Of a DNA stretch of 23,881 bases, positions 20,189 through 23,881 are shown one piece after another. The notes beneath the pieces were generated by a model. It did no database searches, was not told where the DNA came from, and was given only the letters and a program-made list of their open reading frames with translations. Source of the DNA: Saccoglossus kowalevskii. Its lineage: Eukaryota; Hemichordata; Enteropneusta; Harrimaniidae. The stretch spans positions 1 through 23,881 of the forward strand of contig NW_003120936.1 in the NCBI RefSeq assembly GCF_000003605.2, written 5' to 3'. The number at the start of each line of letters is the position of its first letter. Within the stretch, counting starts at the first letter, position 1. The position numbers and the translations under genes were made by a program.

Positions 20189-23100
20189 TCATCCAGACGC
20201 AGACTCATGTAATTCTTTCCCTTGTGGCTGCAACAAACAAGACAAATAGCTTATGCTGAGTAATGGCAAAGTTGTTGTAAAGATATGATGTTACACATAC
20301 AATTTACACTGGAATGATTTAGCCATCAGCATCTCTGGATTTTCCTCTAAACAAAAAGCAGATATGTTGTTTTTTGGATAAGTGACTGTGAAGTTCAGGT
20401 AGTATGTTATCTTATAGGTATTACTCAGGTTTACATATCTTGACTTGCTAGTAATGCTCATTCCACAGTACCCTTTCAAAATATTGTTCATATTTACATG
20501 AGTTACAAAACAAAAATAGAAAATTTTGTACAAGCTTATCATTAACATGATGAAGGATAACACATAATCTTTAGAATACATGTGTTTCCATGAAAACTAT
20601 GAGAATATGATTGATGTAATCTGTTTTGCAGCAATATCAATTTCTTATGCTTCCATTCAACTAGTCACATGCTCTCTAATAGAAGTTCAAGACAAAATCT
20701 AATTGAGAACAAAACAGCCACTAATTTTGACATAAATAATCATGGTATTTGGAAAACAGTAAACATGATGGGAGTAAATGGAAAACAGGTCTCGTGGCAC
20801 TCACTCTCAACAAGGTATATTCAAAAACATGATCAGATAGATTTTGATGTCATTTATATGAAATCATGTAATTTGGATGACTTATTAATTATAGATATTT
20901 TTTACTGTATTACATTGTAAAGTTATATAAACACTTGCATACAGCTGTCATAGTGGGAAGAGATATAAATGCATGCCTCACCTTAATAAATATATGTGTT
21001 GGCAACATCCTGCCTCCTAAATCATCTGCTACACCAGGATAACGTGGCATATTTATGTGTAACCTTGGCAACTTGACATGTCCGGGGACCAGTGGATAAA
21101 AGTTATACATCAGTACTTGTTGACTAACTGGTAGAATTCTAAAACAAACCTGTAACAAGGAATCAGTTTAAGATAAGTATTACTAGTGTTCCTGAGTTGG
21201 CTAACCAAACATGAATTTAATTGAAAATTGAGGTATACCCGCTTAATTTGGATACACTGCTTGTGTGATGCGATTTCAGCATGAACCATGTTACATGTCA
21301 CTGTGCTTGTGAGCCTTTCATGAAATCTGCCCTTGACACATCTATTGATTACTTTCTGCCATATATCACGACCACTTTCACTTAATGATTATTTGATCAC
21401 GATTACAGAAACTAAATTCAATGAAAGTAAATGTGACCGACTCCCAAATTAATTACTGGTATGCACTGCTACTACATTCTGCAATTTTCCTTTACATCCA
21501 AAATTTTCAAATATTTATTTTTTTGTGATATTAAAGTGTCAGAGTCTATGGTTACAATTAGGAATACAGTGATCTATACCTGCTTATGACCAGAAAACAT
21601 AAAGGCTTCTGATGGCTCCATTCCAGCCTCCACCTCTTGCACCATCTGTGTCTTATTATATATAGTATACGTGACATGTAAGGAGTCCCTGACTCGGCCA
21701 TGTGATGGAATCTTAGTTTCTATGAATAGTGGAATGGTCTCTACAGTGATACTAGGTAGAGCTAATGTTGTCTCTACAGTTGGCAGACCTTCTTCTTCAC
21801 AATTTGTCCTACAAATTACAATGCACAGGTGAAAACAGAGTTTGCATATCACACATGTTTATTCATCAACAATATGATATACAGTACTACGGGTATGAAC
21901 CATTTTTATTTCTGTGATTAAAAATGTGAAATACAGAATTACAATGATGACCTACAAGGTGATTTACGGGATTACAAGATTACTAAAGAAATATAATTCC
22001 CACGATTACATTCAAAGCCTACATGACTACAAGCATACAGTCTCAACGCTCACAAACTCTTCTATTTTATGTTGACGATTAGCTCAAGGAAAAGTAAATG
22101 TGAGATATTTATATAATGAAAGAATAAAAATATAACCTTTTCCACTGCACAGAATAATGTCCAATAGGAACAGTTGTGTGTTGATGATGAACTGGTGCCA
22201 CAAGACAGTAACATTCACTTGCACATTCATTTTGTTTTAACGACACTGAAATAAAACAAATACATTATGAGGTTTTCACAACAATACTGCAAAATGTGCA
22301 CTAAGGTAGTATGGTGATCGTATCGACTGACACATAATGGAGGTCAATACAACCCATACTGCTCGAGATCATACTTTGTGGTATTCATGTAATAACCTGG
22401 AATTATTATACATCCTGTTCCTGCTTGTAGTACATGTAATAATTTATCGAGAGAATGGAGCCCAGATTACAACAAAAAATGTTTTGCGCTGTGCGAACAT
22501 ATGCATAAGAGATTGGATTCTATTCCCATCATGCACTTTAGTACTTCTACGTCCAATGTAAACAAAGGAAAGAATTCAAATGTGACGTCTATAATGTGTA
22601 ACCTTTCAATGTTGGTGATGTAGTTTACCTCGTATAAGTGAAAATTTTGATTTTTCGCTGATACATTTTAGAACAAGTGCTGTGAATATTTAGCTTTCTA
22701 CGAAACAACAAATTCTATTGTTTTCTGTAGAAGATGTATAATAATGTATCTTATTCACACTTCCAATCACTGTACTCAAGTACCAGATATAAATGACTGC
22801 ATTCTTAGCATTTCATAGAAGAACAGAACTTTTAGGATTGACACTTATGAGACATTTGACACTACTTCACAACCCTTTTATCCTCCCCATTTTCAAAAGT
22901 GCCATCTCTTAGTCTTAGCAGAGTACATACCTGATATCAACTGTGACTGTAATGTTTCATCAACAGACTTCACCTCATCAGACTATGAAAAGACAAATGT
23001 TGGTAAGAATAGGAAATCACACAGCTTCATGTAAACAAATTATTGTAAGTTGTCCATGTCACAAGGAGCCCATGCCAAACAGAAATAGAAATTAAATGAT

Positions 23101-23881
23101 TCACATCCTTCAAAGCAAATCCTCCATTGATCCATACAATTCATAAGGTTCAGAGAAAAAGTTATTATCAAGTGAATGTTGGCAGTAGTTATCCAGTATA
23201 TCTAAATTGTTGATGGCTAGAATGATGACATCACAGAGTGGGAACTGCCTTCATTTAAACAAAAAACACTTACCAACAATAGTTGACTGTTCTCTATGGT
23301 GATTGGCCAGGGCGATGTGCATTTGATATCGGTTAATAACAGAAATGGCTCATCAGAGTGGACATGCTCCACAACATCAAACTGAAAAAGCAAATTATAG
23401 AATAAATTCAAGAATTATGAAATTCTGAGATAATTAAACAAGTCATGAAAGTATATTAAATATTACCTTCAATGAAGCCATCTTTATTGACAGATCATAT
23501 GGCAGCACAGTTTGGACAGACACAGATTTTTCCTGCAAGACAAATTTATACAATGTATCATTGCATGCACCAAACAGATAAACATACATGAAGCAGAAAA
23601 AAAGATTGATTTGTCATAAGCTAAGACCACTATGTCATACTTGTCTAATTTATGATGCAATGGAATAACCAATGCACACTGGTATCATGAATCCACAGTG
23701 TATCTTTGCAACCAACCAACTACAATGCAAAGAATCAATCTACCCGTCACCATACCCATCACATCTTACCTGATAACACGTACATATGACAGGCATACTC
23801 AGTTTATTTTGAGTTACGTTAACCTGTATATCATACATAGTACGTACTCCAAGAATGCGATTTCCGGTCTGTAGTGACCGG
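20189..23881 (-). CDS. TRAPPC11: TRAPPC11, C-terminal 293 residues in eight exons (5' end outside window)
   Basis: TRAPPC11 is a subunit of the metazoan TRAPP III complex, acting in ER-to-Golgi transport and autophagy. Exons on the minus strand are 23770-23881 (partial), 23467-23532, 23274-23381, 22931-22982, 22137-22245, 21580-21808, 20982-21149 and 20189-20227. All have GT-AG borders and consistent phases, with no internal stop. The region is the beta-rich gryzun part. Recognisable pieces are SDEPFLLLTDIKCTSPWPI, TIYNKTQMVQEVEAGMEP, SEAFMFSGHKQ and MYNFYPLVPGHVKLPRLHIN, which align with the C-terminus of vertebrate TRAPPC11 as I know it. The last exon encodes only PQGKELHESASG and TGA (20189-20191). 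It is supported by a good acceptor (TTGTTTGTTGCAG) and the conserved PQG that follows IFIK. Reading through the AAG|GTGAGG donor at 20982 would instead add a non-conserved tail. The gene appears intact in the part seen. Confidence 0.95.

Noticed and set aside
20669..20920. 83-codon plus-strand open frame
   Set aside because: It lies in the last TRAPPC11 intron, antisense, with no recognisable family.

Overview
This is non-coding-rich, AT-rich eukaryotic DNA with GT-AG introns, several families of tandem repeats and decayed transposons. The one conserved host gene is animal TRAPPC11. The repeat style, with many minisatellites, a PIF/Harbinger element and an old endonuclease/reverse-transcriptase LINE, suggests an invertebrate, perhaps a mollusc. 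That placement is an impression and not proven. There are no bacterial features.

Layout. 1-2.18 kb is a 33-bp minisatellite. 2.24-2.84 kb is a separate 73-74-bp tandem array whose units carry the cAMP-response-element palindrome TGACGTCA. 2.84-8.03 kb has no gene I can support, only a (TA)n tract, a poly-C run and a possible small MITE at about 7.08-7.2 kb. 8.48-13.54 kb holds a PIF/Harbinger transposon pair in convergent orientation: a DDE transposase on the plus strand, broken by a small frameshifting deletion and lacking its N-terminus, and its Myb/SANT-like partner on the minus strand, which assembles into five exons without a break. A 50-N assembly gap and a 107-bp minisatellite lie in the partner's introns. 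13.55-13.70 kb is a CpG-rich upstream region of the partner with repeated CTAACGC motifs. 13.70-15.18 kb is a pair of 120-bp inverted repeats (about 95% identical) enclosing about 160-bp tandem units. 15.54-15.73 kb looks like a heat-shock promoter, with three heat-shock elements followed by a TATA box. Downstream is an unrecognised candidate three-exon reading frame (15.90-16.36 kb). 17.35-17.64 kb is a frameshifted LINE endonuclease remnant on the minus strand.

20.19-23.88 kb (minus strand) carries the last eight exons of TRAPPC11, the C-terminal 'gryzun' part of a TRAPP III subunit. All splice phases agree, and the upstream exons lie beyond the right edge.

The two Harbinger genes would work together: in this superfamily the Myb-like protein assists nuclear import and end binding of the transposase. 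The most unusual signals are the heat-shock promoter before an unknown transcript, the regularly spaced CRE array, and the unequal decay of the two Harbinger genes.
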